Shown: positions 14,877-24,622, counted from the stretch's first letter. The stretch: 57,613 nt of DNA from Bacteroidales bacterium (GCA_017544805.1 JAFYDK010000095.1:1-57613), one strand, 5' to 3'. Numbers and translations are program-made. The notes: generated by a model not told the origin, from the sequence alone.

Positions 14877-16841
14877 TTATTCTTTTCCTACGAAAATCGC
14901 TGCACAATCTTTCTCAACAGCAATTTGATAGGTTTTGTTCTTGGAAATTTTGAGGTTTTTTACAGTTTCTTTGCCTTTTGATTCGTCAGCATAGAGCGTT
15001 AAATCCGAATTGATAAACGGTAAAGAAATTGTCCGTTTAAGTGGTTGGTTTTCAGCGTTGATTGCCACTACGTACCATTTTCCGGCAGATTTTCTTGCCA
15101 TAATCAAGAATTTTCCCGGATAACCGTCAATAAATTTAATATCGTCCCAAAGGGTCGGAACTTTTTTCAAAAAGTCAAGTTTCCAAGGTTGGTTTTCTTT
15201 TGTAATTCTCGGATAAAGAGCCAAATGATTCAGCGGACATTGAAACAAAATCGAGACTGCCAACTGAAAAATATCACTCGTTACTCTGTGTCCGCCCCAA
15301 ATCGTCGTATCGTTAGCGGTGTTGAAATATTCGTTTAAGGTTACTCCGCCGTAATCCATTGAAGCAACAGTGTTTCTGATTAACGGGTGAAGTGTGGCGT
15401 TATAACTTTCTTGACGGCAAAATTCATCACCGAAATGTAGGTTTTCGCTCGCCAAAACCGCTTCTGAACCGATAAAATTAGGATACATTTTTTCCCAACC
15501 TCTCGGCAGGGTCGCACCGTGAAAAATCACTTCCAAACCGAAATCGTTAGCATCGGTCAAAATATCTTCGTAAAGTTGCATTGTTTGCTGTTTGTCAGAA
15601 CCGAAAAAGTCTACTTTTATGCCTCTGATTCCGATTTTTTGCATCCAAGCCATTTCTTTGCGGCGGTTGATAGTGTTGTTCATAATGTTGCGCGGAGTTT
15701 GCGGTGCATCGTTCCAATATCCGTTGGAATTATACCAAAGGAACAGACTAACTCCTTTGCTTTGAGCATATTTTGAAAGAATTTCAATAGAATCTCTGCC
15801 AATTTGAGTGTCCCACCAATTATCCACCAAAACAGAAACATAACCCATTTTTGCTGTAAAATCAATGTATTCTTTTTGGGTTTCGTAATTAACACTTTCG
15901 TCAAAACCGATAATCCAACTCCACGTACCGGCACCGTAAGTGTAATTTTTTTTCGGTTCGTAAAGCGGTTCAACAAAGTCCCAAGCAATGGTTGTTTCCA
16001 TTATCGGTGCTAAATTTTCACCGACGGTAATCGTGCGCCAAGGAGTTTCACCGGGTAGCGGAATGCCCGAGGACGAAGTCCCGTTATAATTATAATCGGA
16101 ATCAAGCGGGTTCGCAATTTTGTAACTTGATGGTTTTTCGCAAGTTAAATGCGAACCACAATATGCAGAAGAAACTCCCGTTTCCGAAACTAAAATCCAA
16201 CCGTTTTCAGGCGTTTTGAAAAGGCATGGAAAAATAAAACCTGCTCCCTCAGCATTCTCGCCGGAGGGTTTGTCGGTAAAATACGGAAGTTCGTAACTCG
16301 GAGCCGTTCTTGCCCAACCCGTGCCGCCTTTCATTTGAGCCGACAGAAAAGTTGTTGTCCCATTAGGAAAATTGAAAAATGTTTTATCATCTTTTATGAC
16401 GGCACAATAACGCGGATATTCGTCTTTTTCGTTAACTTTATAACGGTAAAGTTGATATTTGAAAGCTATGTTGTTGTTTTCAACCATAAAAACGATGTCG
16501 AATATTTTTTGTCCGTTATGATTGATTGACCAAACGCCACGGGTTGCTTTGCCAGAGATGTGGCTTTTTTTTAAGACTTTGGACGAGTAGTCAAACGTTA
16601 CTGTGTCAGTTTTAAAATTTTCGGCTTTTAAGTTTTTGGTAAAATCGCCGAAATCCGTTACCAGACCAAGCGGAGAATTTTTTATAAATTCTTTTCCGTT
16701 GTAATTGACGCAGTACGAGATATTTCCTGATTTTTCAGAAAGTTTTACTTCCAATTTTTTATCAGGAGAAGTGATTGTTTGTGCGCTTGACAGCAATGTT
16801 GAAACTATCAAACCGCACGTTAATAAAAATCGTGATTTCAT
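14877..16841 (-). CDS. GH97 glycosidase, probably retaining (alpha-galactosidase type)
   Basis: 654 residues with a signal peptide (SSAQ, residue 21). The N-terminal beta-sandwich (SPDKKLEVKLSEKSGNISY), the (beta/alpha)8 barrel from about 290 and the C-terminal sheet are all recognisable. YVSVLVDNWWD and GIRGIKVDFFG are characteristic. D411 in KVDFF aligns in place with the nucleophile Asp of the retaining GH97 branch, and E460/E466 (FIGSEAVLASEN) lie where the acid/base is expected. The inverting SusB branch has a different pattern, seen in the paralogue at 51292. Substrate specificity is therefore likely alpha-galactoside, but this is inferred from motif position. It overlaps the rsmA stop by 4 nt. 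Confidence 0.93.
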   Translation of the reverse strand: MKSRFLLTCGLIVSTLLSSAQTITSPDKKLEVKLSEKSGNISYCVNYNGKEFIKNSPLGLVTDFGDFTKNLKAENFKTDTVTFDYSSKVLKKSHISGKATRGVWSINHNGQKIFDIVFMVENNNIAFKYQLYRYKVNEKDEYPRYCAVIKDDKTFFNFPNGTTTFLSAQMKGGTGWARTAPSYELPYFTDKPSGENAEGAGFIFPCLFKTPENGWILVSETGVSSAYCGSHLTCEKPSSYKIANPLDSDYNYNGTSSSGIPLPGETPWRTITVGENLAPIMETTIAWDFVEPLYEPKKNYTYGAGTWSWIIGFDESVNYETQKEYIDFTAKMGYVSVLVDNWWDTQIGRDSIEILSKYAQSKGVSLFLWYNSNGYWNDAPQTPRNIMNNTINRRKEMAWMQKIGIRGIKVDFFGSDKQQTMQLYEDILTDANDFGLEVIFHGATLPRGWEKMYPNFIGSEAVLASENLHFGDEFCRQESYNATLHPLIRNTVASMDYGGVTLNEYFNTANDTTIWGGHRVTSDIFQLAVSILFQCPLNHLALYPRITKENQPWKLDFLKKVPTLWDDIKFIDGYPGKFLIMARKSAGKWYVVAINAENQPLKRTISLPFINSDLTLYADESKGKETVKNLKISKNKTYQIAVEKDCAAIFVGKE

Positions 16842-17638
16842 ATATTGTTTTGTGTTAAAATATTTGTCAAATCAATAAAATCCTTGACCGAGAGTTGTTC
16901 GGGGCGTAAAGTTAAAAAACGTTCTTCTTCCGGTTTGCCGCTAAAATACTGAGCCAAAGAATTTCTTAACATTTTGCGTCTTAAATTAAACGATTCTTTG
17001 ACAATTTTTCTGAAAAGTTTTTCATCGCACGGCAATTTCTCTACGTTGTTGCGTTTTAAGCGGATAACGGCAGATTTAACTTTCGGCGGCGGATTGAAAA
17101 CATTTTCATCGACCGTGAAAAGATATTCAATGTCGTAATAGGCTTGAAGAAATACGCTTAAAATTCCGTATTCTTTTGTACCTTCGTGATTTACAATTCG
17201 TTGCGCCACTTCCCTTTGAATCATGCAAATGACTTCTTTGACTTCGTCCTTGTAATCCAAAACCTTGAAAAAAATTTGGCTTGAAATATTGTACGGAAAA
17301 TTTCCGCAGATAACGGGAAAACCTTTCGGAAATTCTTTCTTTAAATCCAATTGCAAAAAGTCTCCGCCGATAATTTTTTCGTTTTTGTACAAATCGGTAA
17401 AATTTGCAACCAAATATTCAACGCTTTCTTCGTCAATTTCGATAACATAAAGGTCAAGTTTTTCGTTTTGAAGCAGGAATTGGGTCAAAACGCCTGTTCC
17501 GGGACCAATTTCCAAACAAACTGCTTTCTGTTTTTCTTCTTTATAATCAATACTTCCCGCAATTCTTTGTGCGATGGAAAGGTCTTTCAAAAAGTGCTGC
17601 CCTAATTTTTTTTTGGGTTTAACGTAATTTCCGTTCAT
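16838..17638 (-). CDS. rsmA: 16S rRNA dimethyladenosine transferase RsmA (KsgA)
   Basis: 266 residues. It dimethylates two adjacent adenosines in the 3' helix of 16S rRNA using S-adenosylmethionine. Motifs: KKKLGQHFLKD (10-20), the SAM loop CLEIGPGTGVLTQFL (about 41-55), the catalytic NFPYN (in GNFPYNISSQIF) and NPPPKVKSAVIRL in the C-terminal part. It is the first gene of the minus-strand operon rsmA-GH97-SpoIIE phosphatase. Confidence 0.98.
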   Translation of the reverse strand: MNGNYVKPKKKLGQHFLKDLSIAQRIAGSIDYKEEKQKAVCLEIGPGTGVLTQFLLQNEKLDLYVIEIDEESVEYLVANFTDLYKNEKIIGGDFLQLDLKKEFPKGFPVICGNFPYNISSQIFFKVLDYKDEVKEVICMIQREVAQRIVNHEGTKEYGILSVFLQAYYDIEYLFTVDENVFNPPPKVKSAVIRLKRNNVEKLPCDEKLFRKIVKESFNLRRKMLRNSLAQYFSGKPEEERFLTLRPEQLSVKDFIDLTNILTQNNI

Positions 17639-17789
17639 ATTTTTTGATTCTTTTTTTATATGACAAAGTAAATGTTTTTTTTAGAGATATGCAATATTTT
17701 TTTCTGAAATAAAAAGCGTTGTTTTTTGTGAAATTCTTTAAAAAAAATATCTATTTTTGTAAATTAATAATCTTTAACATTGTAAAAAA

Positions 17790-19262
17790 ATGAGAAACGT
17801 ATTTTCTAAATTATTATTTGCGACTGCTACGGCATTTCTTTGTTCTTGTGGCGGTAGCGGTTCGCAACAGTCTGGTACAAAGGTTTCAGCCGAAAACAAT
17901 GATCCTTCGTTGATAAAACGTGCTGACGGTACTGTAATAAAAAAAGGTGGTTATATTCGTCCGACAAGTAAAAGTAAGGCTCCTATGTATAAAGCTTCCA
18001 TGTCATCTAACGAATTGCCCAAACGTGTGGATTTAAGACCTTATATGTCGCCTATTGAAAGTCAAGGAGAGCTCGGCTCTTGTACTGCAAATGCTGCGGC
18101 CGGTGTATATGAGTATCTTATGAGACGACTTCATAATAACAGCTCTTTTGAAGTCAGCCGTTTGTTTCTTTATTATAATACGAGGGTTCTTATGGGAACA
18201 GAAGGCGAAGATTCAGGCGCATACGAGGAGGCTGTAATTCAGTCTCTTCTTCAAGACGGTGTGTGTGACGAAAGAACTTATCCTTATGTAGAAAGTCGTT
18301 TTACGCAGACTCCTAACGATAATTGTTATGATGAGGCTCAGAATCATAAAATAGGACGGTATGAATGTGTCGGCAATGACCTTGATGCTTGGAGAAGTGC
18401 TTTGGCTGAGGGCTATCCTATCTTTTTCGGTATAACAGTTTTCCCGTCTTTTATGAATCCGAGAAACGGCAGAATATCTATGCCGCGTAGCGGTGAGCCC
18501 GAAGACGGCGGTCATGCAATGTGTTGTGTAGGTTATTCAGATCCTGACAGAGTTTTTATTGTACGCAATTCGTGGGGAACTCAATGGGGCGACAGAGGAT
18601 ATTGTTATATTCCATACGATTATATTTGTAATGATAAATATAATTCTGGCGACAATTGGGTTATTTACGACCTTAATACTATTAGCAGGGAAGATGCCGA
18701 TGATGCTTGGAGCGACGATGAAGAGTCATTATTCGTAGAATACGAAGACGAATTTTCTCAAATGGACGACGATACATGGAACAATATGTGTGATGAACTC
18801 GGTGATTACGATATTGTATATCGTCTTGGAGCGTTTTATAATATGCCGTGCTGGGGTGATGAAGAAATGTCAAGAGAGGAATACAAAGCAGCCGTTCTTA
18901 AGTTGAACGACCTTATGAAACTTTTCCGTTTGACTTATTCCGCTAAAAAAGTTTTCAAAAACTGTGAAGCACTTTGGGAGAAAGACGGTTTCGTAGAAGA
19001 AACTGCTGAAATCTTGGGTCGTTATTTGTCAGAAGGAGCACGTGCGAAAATTGCAGCCGATATGTTTGAAATCGTTGAGGCTGATGGTGAGGCAACAGAC
19101 GAAGAAAAACTTCTTGTCGTAGGTCTTGTAGGTGATTGGATAAATGCTGAACTTGCAGAACAATACGGACTTATGGATATTGAAATCGATGATGAGGAGG
19201 ACGAGGAAGAATATTATGACGATTACGAAAATGATGATTTCGATGATTATGACGAAATCTAA
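17790..19262 (+). CDS. Papain-like (C1A) protease lipoprotein with TerB-like domain and acidic tail
   Basis: 490 residues. The lipobox FLCSC puts the lipidated Cys at 20, followed by a Gly/Ser linker. The C1 peptidase core spans about 75-300. Oxyanion Gln92, catalytic Cys98 (ESQGELGSCTANA), His242 (GGHAMCCVGY) and Asn260 (VRNSWGTQWGDRGY) are all present, so it should be active. There is no long propeptide of the usual kind. Residues ~360-455 look like a TerB/DUF533-type helical domain (ADMFEIVEADGEATDEEKLL). The last ~35 residues are almost all Asp, Glu and Tyr. A TATTTTTG element at 17752-17759 is a likely -7 promoter. Role unknown; perhaps cell-surface or periplasmic proteolysis. Confidence 0.9.
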   Translation: MRNVFSKLLFATATAFLCSCGGSGSQQSGTKVSAENNDPSLIKRADGTVIKKGGYIRPTSKSKAPMYKASMSSNELPKRVDLRPYMSPIESQGELGSCTANAAAGVYEYLMRRLHNNSSFEVSRLFLYYNTRVLMGTEGEDSGAYEEAVIQSLLQDGVCDERTYPYVESRFTQTPNDNCYDEAQNHKIGRYECVGNDLDAWRSALAEGYPIFFGITVFPSFMNPRNGRISMPRSGEPEDGGHAMCCVGYSDPDRVFIVRNSWGTQWGDRGYCYIPYDYICNDKYNSGDNWVIYDLNTISREDADDAWSDDEESLFVEYEDEFSQMDDDTWNNMCDELGDYDIVYRLGAFYNMPCWGDEEMSREEYKAAVLKLNDLMKLFRLTYSAKKVFKNCEALWEKDGFVEETAEILGRYLSEGARAKIAADMFEIVEADGEATDEEKLLVVGLVGDWINAELAEQYGLMDIEIDDEEDEEEYYDDYENDDFDDYDEI

Positions 19263-19277
19263 AATTTAAAAAACTTC

Positions 19278-19324
19278 GGAAGGTTATATAATTTGATTAA
19301 AAAAACGTTGTATAACCTTCCTTT
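19278..19324 (+). terminator. Terminator after the C1 protease gene
   Basis: Perfect 11-bp stem GGAAGGTTATA (19278-19288) and TATAACCTTCC (19311-19321), followed by TTT. Confidence 0.8.
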
Positions 19325-19380
19325 ATAAAAAATTGATTTTTAAGCGGTTTGATTTTTTTTTGAAAAAATATAAAAAAAAA

Positions 19381-19412
19381 TTTGGAGGATAAGAAAAAAC
19401 ACTATACCTTTG
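19381..19412 (+). promoter_or_regulatory. Promoter of tRNA-Leu
   Basis: TTTGG at 19381-19385 and TACCTTTG at 19405-19412 with a 19-nt spacer. This is the same form as the rRNA promoters at the right edge of the window. Confidence 0.85.
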
Positions 19413-19452
19413 CACCGTCTTAATAAGAGATACACATCTTAATAAGTGTTGA

Positions 19453-19538
19453 GCCCTGGTGGCGGAATTGGTAGACGCGCATGTTTGAGGGGCATGTCCA
19501 TAAATTCGTGGGTGCAAGTTCAAGTCTTGTCTGGGGCA
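19453..19538 (+). tRNA. tRNA-Leu(GAG)
   Basis: 86 nt with all arms. The acceptor GCCCTGG (19453-19459) pairs with CTGGGGC (19531-19537) with wobbles. The anticodon stem CATGT/GCATG encloses loop TTGAGGG, giving anticodon GAG. There is a long class II variable arm, and the T loop is TTCAAGT. The 3' CCA is not encoded (ACG follows). It has its own promoter and terminator. Confidence 0.96.
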
Positions 19539-19549
19539 CGAAAAAAGGA

Positions 19550-19583
19550 AAACGGTTGTCAGAAATGATGACCGTTTTTTTTT
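19550..19583 (+). terminator. Terminator after tRNA-Leu
   Basis: ACGGTTGTCA, a GAAA tetraloop, then TGATGACCGT and a run of nine or more T. Confidence 0.9.
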
Positions 19584-19651
19584 ATTCTTAGTTTTTTGGT
19601 AATTTAATTTTTTTTATATATTTGCGTTATAAAAAACTTTTTTCGTTCAGT

Positions 19652-20524
19652 ATGGGTAAAATTGTTTTAATAGTTTGTTTTTTAATGAGTTGCGTAGTTA
19701 TGAGGGCGCAGGATACGACTGTGTTTTCAAATTACGAAGCCCGTATTGCCGTGTATTTTGCGGAATGTTTTTCCTCAGATTCTGATTCCGTTAAAAAAGA
19801 AAAAGCAAATGCCGTTTTTAAAACTTTGGAAGAGGCTCTTAATTTTTCAGGAGCTTTCGGTTATAGCTTTTCTAAACTCAAAAATATATCGTCCGTTACT
19901 TCCGAGAATGGTAAAGTTAGAATTTTTACTTTTGGAATTGCCTTAAATTCAGGCGATTATATTTATTATGGCTTTACGCTTTTTAATAATGGCGGTGATG
20001 TTAAGATTACGAGGCTTATTGACGGCTCCGAAAATGAGCAACATCCGGAACTTTCTGATATGCAGGCTCAAAATTGGTTCGGGGCAATATATTATGAAAT
20101 TCGTCAGGTCGGTGAAAAAAATAATCCCGTCTATGCTCTTTGCGGCTGGGACGGTGCGGATATGTTTATTAACCGTAAAGTGTTGGAACAGATAAAATTT
20201 GACCGTGAAGGTAATCCTAAATTCGGAGGAAGTTTTCCAAATGAAACTTCTAATGGAAACAGGCGTTTGATTTTTAGTTTTAGCGAAAAGGTTACGATGA
20301 GCCTTAGTTATTACAAAAAACTGAAAATGATAGTTGCCGACCATCTCAATGCTCCGCCTCAATACAAAGGCAATCCGAGATTTTTAGGTCCGGATATGAG
20401 TTTTGATGGTTATTATTACAAAGGCGGAGAGTGGTTTTACGTCCCCGATGTGGATGTTAAAATCAAAAATGCAGATTTTATTGCCCCGCTGAAAAGGATT
20501 CCGGCAAATATAATTCCGAAATAA
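19652..20524 (+). CDS. Exported protein of unknown function
   Basis: 290 residues from ATG 19652. An in-frame TTG at 19622 lies inside the -7 promoter element (TATATTTG, 19617-19624, with TTTGG at 19595-19599), so it cannot be the start. The signal peptide (IVLIVCFLMSCVVMRAQ) is followed by a mixed alpha/beta sequence ending in GYYYKGGEWFYVPDVDVKIK. I recall similar uncharacterised proteins in Bacteroidota, but no named domain. CVVMRAQ could be a lipobox-like site, but a signal peptidase I cut after RAQ fits better. Probably periplasmic. Confidence 0.82.
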   Translation: MGKIVLIVCFLMSCVVMRAQDTTVFSNYEARIAVYFAECFSSDSDSVKKEKANAVFKTLEEALNFSGAFGYSFSKLKNISSVTSENGKVRIFTFGIALNSGDYIYYGFTLFNNGGDVKITRLIDGSENEQHPELSDMQAQNWFGAIYYEIRQVGEKNNPVYALCGWDGADMFINRKVLEQIKFDREGNPKFGGSFPNETSNGNRRLIFSFSEKVTMSLSYYKKLKMIVADHLNAPPQYKGNPRFLGPDMSFDGYYYKGGEWFYVPDVDVKIKNADFIAPLKRIPANIIPK

Positions 20525-20578
20525 AATTTGTCTGATAAAACTTAAATGTTTAATTTCGCCTAAGAAAAAATTAATCTG

Positions 20579-20998
20579 ATGAAACTTTTTTTTAAGAAAT
20601 CGTTTTTTTTTATGATATTTACGGCATGGACGCTTTTGTTTTCGTGCGGGGTCATAAAGGATTGCGATCAAATTGGTTTGGCGTTTTATAATTGCTTGAA
20701 AACTAAGGATTTTGCTTTCGTTATTACTTTGTTGGACGAGGAAGCCTTAAAGAACACTCCTTCTGAGGTTTGGATTGAGGGACTGAGAAAAAAAGACAGC
20801 GATTTCGGAAATGTTTTAAACGTTAAACGAATTGATTTTGAAACCGTTACCAAAGACAGGGTAACAAGGGTCGGCATTAAATACAAAGTCGTATATTCGG
20901 ATGCGGTGATGTTTGAAAAACTTGAATTTATTCAACGAGGCTCCGAGTACAAAATTACTTATTATCAGTTTAATGCGGATTCGCTTTTGGTTTATTAA
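20579..20998 (+). CDS. Small lipoprotein of unknown function (DUF4019/DUF3887-like)
   Basis: 139 residues with lipobox LLFSC (Cys 23), then CDQIGLAFYNCLKTKDF, VWIEGLRKKDSDFGNVLNVKR and a run of beta strands. The layout resembles the NTF2-like DUF4019/DUF3887 lipoproteins, which is a tentative match. It lies 54 nt after the previous exported protein and 6 nt before recX. Confidence 0.8.
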   Translation: MKLFFKKSFFFMIFTAWTLLFSCGVIKDCDQIGLAFYNCLKTKDFAFVITLLDEEALKNTPSEVWIEGLRKKDSDFGNVLNVKRIDFETVTKDRVTRVGIKYKVVYSDAVMFEKLEFIQRGSEYKITYYQFNADSLLVY

Positions 20999-21004
20999 CA
21001 CGAA

Positions 21005-21478
21005 ATGATGAGAGAGGAAATTTTGAAAGTACTCAAAAAACTTGAAGCCTTATGCTCAAAAAACGAAAAATGTGAGAGTTATGCTTTTAAGTATATGACC
21101 GACAGAGGTGCTGACGAAAAAGAAGCTGCTCTTGCTGTTGAATACCTTGTGGAAAACGGTTTTGTTGATAATAAACGTTATGCCGGAGCTTTTGCAAGGG
21201 ATAAATTCAGATTCAATAAATGGGGTAAACGCCGTATTGAATCGGAATTGAAAATGAAAAAAATTTCAAAAGAAGATATTGCTTCGGCCTTGGAAATTGA
21301 AGAAATTTCTCTTGGTGAAGAAGATTTGATAGCCGGTGAATTGAAAAAGAAATTAAGAAGCTTAAAAAATTCTCCGGTAGAAAAAATCAAGGAAAAGCTT
21401 TTGAGATTTTCCTTGGGACGTGGTTATGCTTATCAAACGTCTAAAACCTTGATAGATAATTTGTTAAGAGAGAATTAA
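21005..21478 (+). CDS. recX: RecX-family regulatory protein
   Basis: 157 residues made of three-helix RecX repeats: SYAFKYMTDRGADEKEAALAV, LVENGFVDNKRYAGAFARDK, WGKRRIESELKMKKISKEDI and FSLGRGYAYQTSKTLID. RecX binds RecA filaments and modulates recombination and the SOS response. Start either at 21005 or the next ATG at 21008. recA is not nearby. It stands just upstream of the chemosensory operon with only 10 nt between. Confidence 0.93.
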   Translation: MMREEILKVLKKLEALCSKNEKCESYAFKYMTDRGADEKEAALAVEYLVENGFVDNKRYAGAFARDKFRFNKWGKRRIESELKMKKISKEDIASALEIEEISLGEEDLIAGELKKKLRSLKNSPVEKIKEKLLRFSLGRGYAYQTSKTLIDNLLREN

Positions 21479-21488
21479 ATTACCTTTT

Positions 21489-23807
21489 ATGGAGAAAAAG
21501 GAAACTATACTTGCAGTCGATGACAACGAGGTCAATCTTATAATGTTGAGGGCTATTTTGAGTCAGTATTATGAAGTTATAACTGCCTCTGACGGTACTC
21601 AAGCAGAGATTATGGCGATAGAGCGAAATCCGGATTTGATTTTGCTTGATGTTATGATGCCTGTAAAAAACGGTTTTGAAACTTGTAAAACCTTGAAGGC
21701 TAATGATTTGACCAAAAATATACCTGTCATTTTCTTAACTGCCTCTTCCGATTCTGAAAGTATTGTTGAAGGCTTGGGAGCAGGAGCGGTTGATTATGTT
21801 TGCAAACCCTTTTCATCTGACGAACTTTTGGCGAGGATAAAACATCATGTTTCTTTGGTTAATGCCCGCAAAGAACTTGACAAACAATTGTTTTTGCAGC
21901 AGCAATATCGCCGTCAATTAGAGGAAAAAACCGAAATGTTGAAACTAATGGGTGATAACGTTTTGGATTCTATTTTGATTTGCGATTTCAGCGGTATGGT
22001 TTTAAACGCTTCAAAATCTACGAAAGGTATTTTTAATATAGGTTTTGATTTGGAAAACCGCCCGCTTTGGGATATTGCGCAGACCGAAGAGGACAGAACT
22101 TTTTTTAAGGATTTTCTCGAAAAACTTGCCTCGATGGGAGAGTATTCTCAAAAATATATTCTCCACAAAAACGACAGACTCAAAACTTTAGTCCTTGAAA
22201 CAAAAGGTAAGACGATTAACAAGGGTCAAAAAAAGTTGATAATTCTTGATACGCGGAATATAACAGCTTCGGCAAGGTCGGAGGCAAGGGTTAGAAGAAA
22301 TCTTGATTTTCAGCGGAAATTAAGATTTATTTCTCAGAATGTCAATAATATACACGGATTTATGGCGGGTTGCGCTTATTTGGTAAATTCGTTGATGGAA
22401 TTGATTAATGCCGATGAAATTTTCTTGCTTTTGGGGCGAAAAGATAAGTGGACGGAGTTTTTTTATCATAACAGAGAACTCAAAACCTGCAAAAGAGGAA
22501 AATTGCCACCTTCTCAAAAAACTTATCCTAAGTTTATTGAGATTTTGAAAACAGAATCCGATAGCGTAATTTGCAATATTCAAGATCCTTATATTCCGAA
22601 CGTTATATCTTCAAGAAGTTCGAGATATGTGCTTTATCCGATAATCGTTGAGGGAATGTTGGTCGGTGTTTTTTATGTCAGCCGCACAAGTTACGGTTCG
22701 ATTACTCAGGAAAACGTTTATGCTCTTGCTAATATCGCTAATTTGGTAAAAAGCAATATCAGCAAAAAATTTTACGAGCGAAGGATTATCCGTCAAGAAA
22801 AAGAAATTACAAGCATTTTCAAATATAGTGCTAACGGTATAATCTCTATTAACAAGAAATTAGAAGTCCAGAGATACAACAGAAGATTTGTGGAATTGTT
22901 CGGACTAACGGGAAAAGCCGATTTTACATTCAAAAAGCTTGACACTATTATAAAAGGTGAACCGTTTAGAGAAATTCAAAAACTTGTGGACAAGGTTACT
23001 AAACCGCCGCTTTTTGAAACGACTACGATTACTTTGACGCATAAAAACGGTTCTAAATTGTTTTTGGAGGCTACGCTTTCTAAAGTTCCGGTTTTGGACG
23101 ATATGATTTCGCTCCTTGTTTTTACCGATGTTACCGGTCTTAGAAACATGGATAGTGCAATTATGGGAGCTTCGGCTGCTGCTGAAGAGAAAGAACGTAC
23201 ACGTTTGGCTCAAGAATTGCATGATGGTTTAGGGGCGTTGCTCTCAAGTATTAACATTTATATCAATTTGATACTCTCCGGCGGTGTCGGTTCTGACGAG
23301 ATTTTTAGAACTCTGAAACTCACCAAAGGTATTGTAGGTCAAGCAATTGAAAGTGTTAAGGAAATTGCCGACAATTTGCATCCGGTAATACTTTCGAGGT
23401 TTGGGCTCGTGGCAACAATTAATAATATTATCGAGGGTTTGGAAGATTCAAGGCTTATTCGATTCGGATTCTCGCATTGTGATTTCCATCCTTTGAAAGA
23501 CCGTAACCTTGAACTTACTGTTTATCGTATTATCAACGAGCTGATTAACAATACGATGAAACATGCTCGCGCTAAAAACGTAGCTATCAGCCTTTTGTCG
23601 GAAGAAAACCACTTGATTTTGGAATATGTGGACGATGGAATAGGTTTTGATTTCGGAGAGTTGCCTAAAACAACGGGCGGCGGACGTGGTATCGAAAATA
23701 TTATCGGAAGGGTGAAAGCAGTTAATGGAAAATATAGTTTTAAAACAAAACCTAAAAAAGGGTTGATTGTTTGGATAGAAATTCCTATATTGCAGAGTCA
23801 AAAATAA
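21489..23807 (+). CDS. Hybrid sensor kinase: REC-PAS-GAF-PAS-HisKA_3-HATPase
   Basis: 772 residues. The N-terminal receiver (ILAVDDNEVN; phosphoacceptor D54 in LILLDVMMPVKNG; VCKPFSSDE) is followed by a PAS-like region (~150-265), a GAF-like region (~275-430), a second PAS (~435-560) and a NarX/DesK-type HisKA_3 with His578 in LAQELHDGLGALL. The HATPase is at about 660-772 (NELINNTMKHARAKN; DDGIGFDF; GGGRGIENI). There is no membrane segment, so it is cytoplasmic. A receiver placed before the kinase suggests it is itself controlled by phosphorylation, perhaps by CheA downstream. Its stop overlaps the next start (TAATG). Confidence 0.94.
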   Translation: MEKKETILAVDDNEVNLIMLRAILSQYYEVITASDGTQAEIMAIERNPDLILLDVMMPVKNGFETCKTLKANDLTKNIPVIFLTASSDSESIVEGLGAGAVDYVCKPFSSDELLARIKHHVSLVNARKELDKQLFLQQQYRRQLEEKTEMLKLMGDNVLDSILICDFSGMVLNASKSTKGIFNIGFDLENRPLWDIAQTEEDRTFFKDFLEKLASMGEYSQKYILHKNDRLKTLVLETKGKTINKGQKKLIILDTRNITASARSEARVRRNLDFQRKLRFISQNVNNIHGFMAGCAYLVNSLMELINADEIFLLLGRKDKWTEFFYHNRELKTCKRGKLPPSQKTYPKFIEILKTESDSVICNIQDPYIPNVISSRSSRYVLYPIIVEGMLVGVFYVSRTSYGSITQENVYALANIANLVKSNISKKFYERRIIRQEKEITSIFKYSANGIISINKKLEVQRYNRRFVELFGLTGKADFTFKKLDTIIKGEPFREIQKLVDKVTKPPLFETTTITLTHKNGSKLFLEATLSKVPVLDDMISLLVFTDVTGLRNMDSAIMGASAAAEEKERTRLAQELHDGLGALLSSINIYINLILSGGVGSDEIFRTLKLTKGIVGQAIESVKEIADNLHPVILSRFGLVATINNIIEGLEDSRLIRFGFSHCDFHPLKDRNLELTVYRIINELINNTMKHARAKNVAISLLSEENHLILEYVDDGIGFDFGELPKTTGGGRGIENIIGRVKAVNGKYSFKTKPKKGLIVWIEIPILQSQK

Positions 23808-24622
23808 TGGAGAGTGTTTTAATAGAAAAAAATAATTTAAATAAAATGAAAGTTATACTTGTAGACGACAAATTGGTATACCGAAATGCCATAAAGACGT
23901 TGCTTCAGAAATTAGGCGACGTCGATATTATTGCAGAGGCATCCAATGGTAAAGAGTTTCTTAACCTTTTGGATACTTGCGATCCTGATTTGGTATTTAT
24001 TGATATTGAAATGCCGGAGATGAACGGTATCGAGGCAACAAAAGAGGCTTTGAAAATTAATCCCTCGCTTGTAATCATCGGACTTTCGATGTATGACAAT
24101 AAGAAGTATGTTAACGACCTGATTGAAGCCGGAGCAAGAGGCTATTTGCTCAAATTGAGTGATAATGCTCAGATTTTCTCGCAAATTCTTCAAAATCCGC
24201 GTGCTGAGGTTTTCTTCTCAAAAGAAATTTCTCCCGACAAGGATTCAGCTGAAAGCGCAAAGAAAACCATTCTTATTGCCGATGATTTCGAGAATACACG
24301 TTTTGTAATCGAGTTTACTTTGAAACAGGCTGGTTATGAGGTTATCAAAGCAGTAGACGGTCAGGATGCTTTGAAGTATTTTGACGGCAGACGTATTGAT
24401 TTGCTTGTAACAGACCTTAATATGCCGCGCAAAAACGGTCTTGAACTCGCTGAAACCGTTAAGAAAATGCCGGAATACAAAGGAATTCCGATTTTGCTTC
24501 TTACCACCGAAATCAATGAGGAAAAGAAACAAAAATCAAAACAAATCGGTATTACGGGTTGGATTCAAAAACCTTTCGTTATTGACAGATTTTTGATGTT
24601 CATCAAGAAAGCATTGCAATAG
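23807..24622 (+). CDS. Double receiver protein (REC-REC)
   Basis: 271 residues from ATG 23807, which overlaps the kinase stop codon; ATG 23846 (MKVILVDD) is an alternative. The first receiver is NarL-like (VILVDDKLVYRNAI; D66 in LVFIDIEMPEMNG; LSMYDNKKYV; GYLLK) but carries no helix-turn-helix. The second is CheY-like (ILIADDFENTR; D203 in LLVTDLNMPRKNG; LLTTEIN; QKPF). With no output domain, it probably acts through protein contacts. It may link the HisKA_3 kinase (partner of NarL-type receivers) to CheA (partner of CheY-type receivers). Confidence 0.93.
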   Translation: MESVLIEKNNLNKMKVILVDDKLVYRNAIKTLLQKLGDVDIIAEASNGKEFLNLLDTCDPDLVFIDIEMPEMNGIEATKEALKINPSLVIIGLSMYDNKKYVNDLIEAGARGYLLKLSDNAQIFSQILQNPRAEVFFSKEISPDKDSAESAKKTILIADDFENTRFVIEFTLKQAGYEVIKAVDGQDALKYFDGRRIDLLVTDLNMPRKNGLELAETVKKMPEYKGIPILLLTTEINEEKKQKSKQIGITGWIQKPFVIDRFLMFIKKALQ

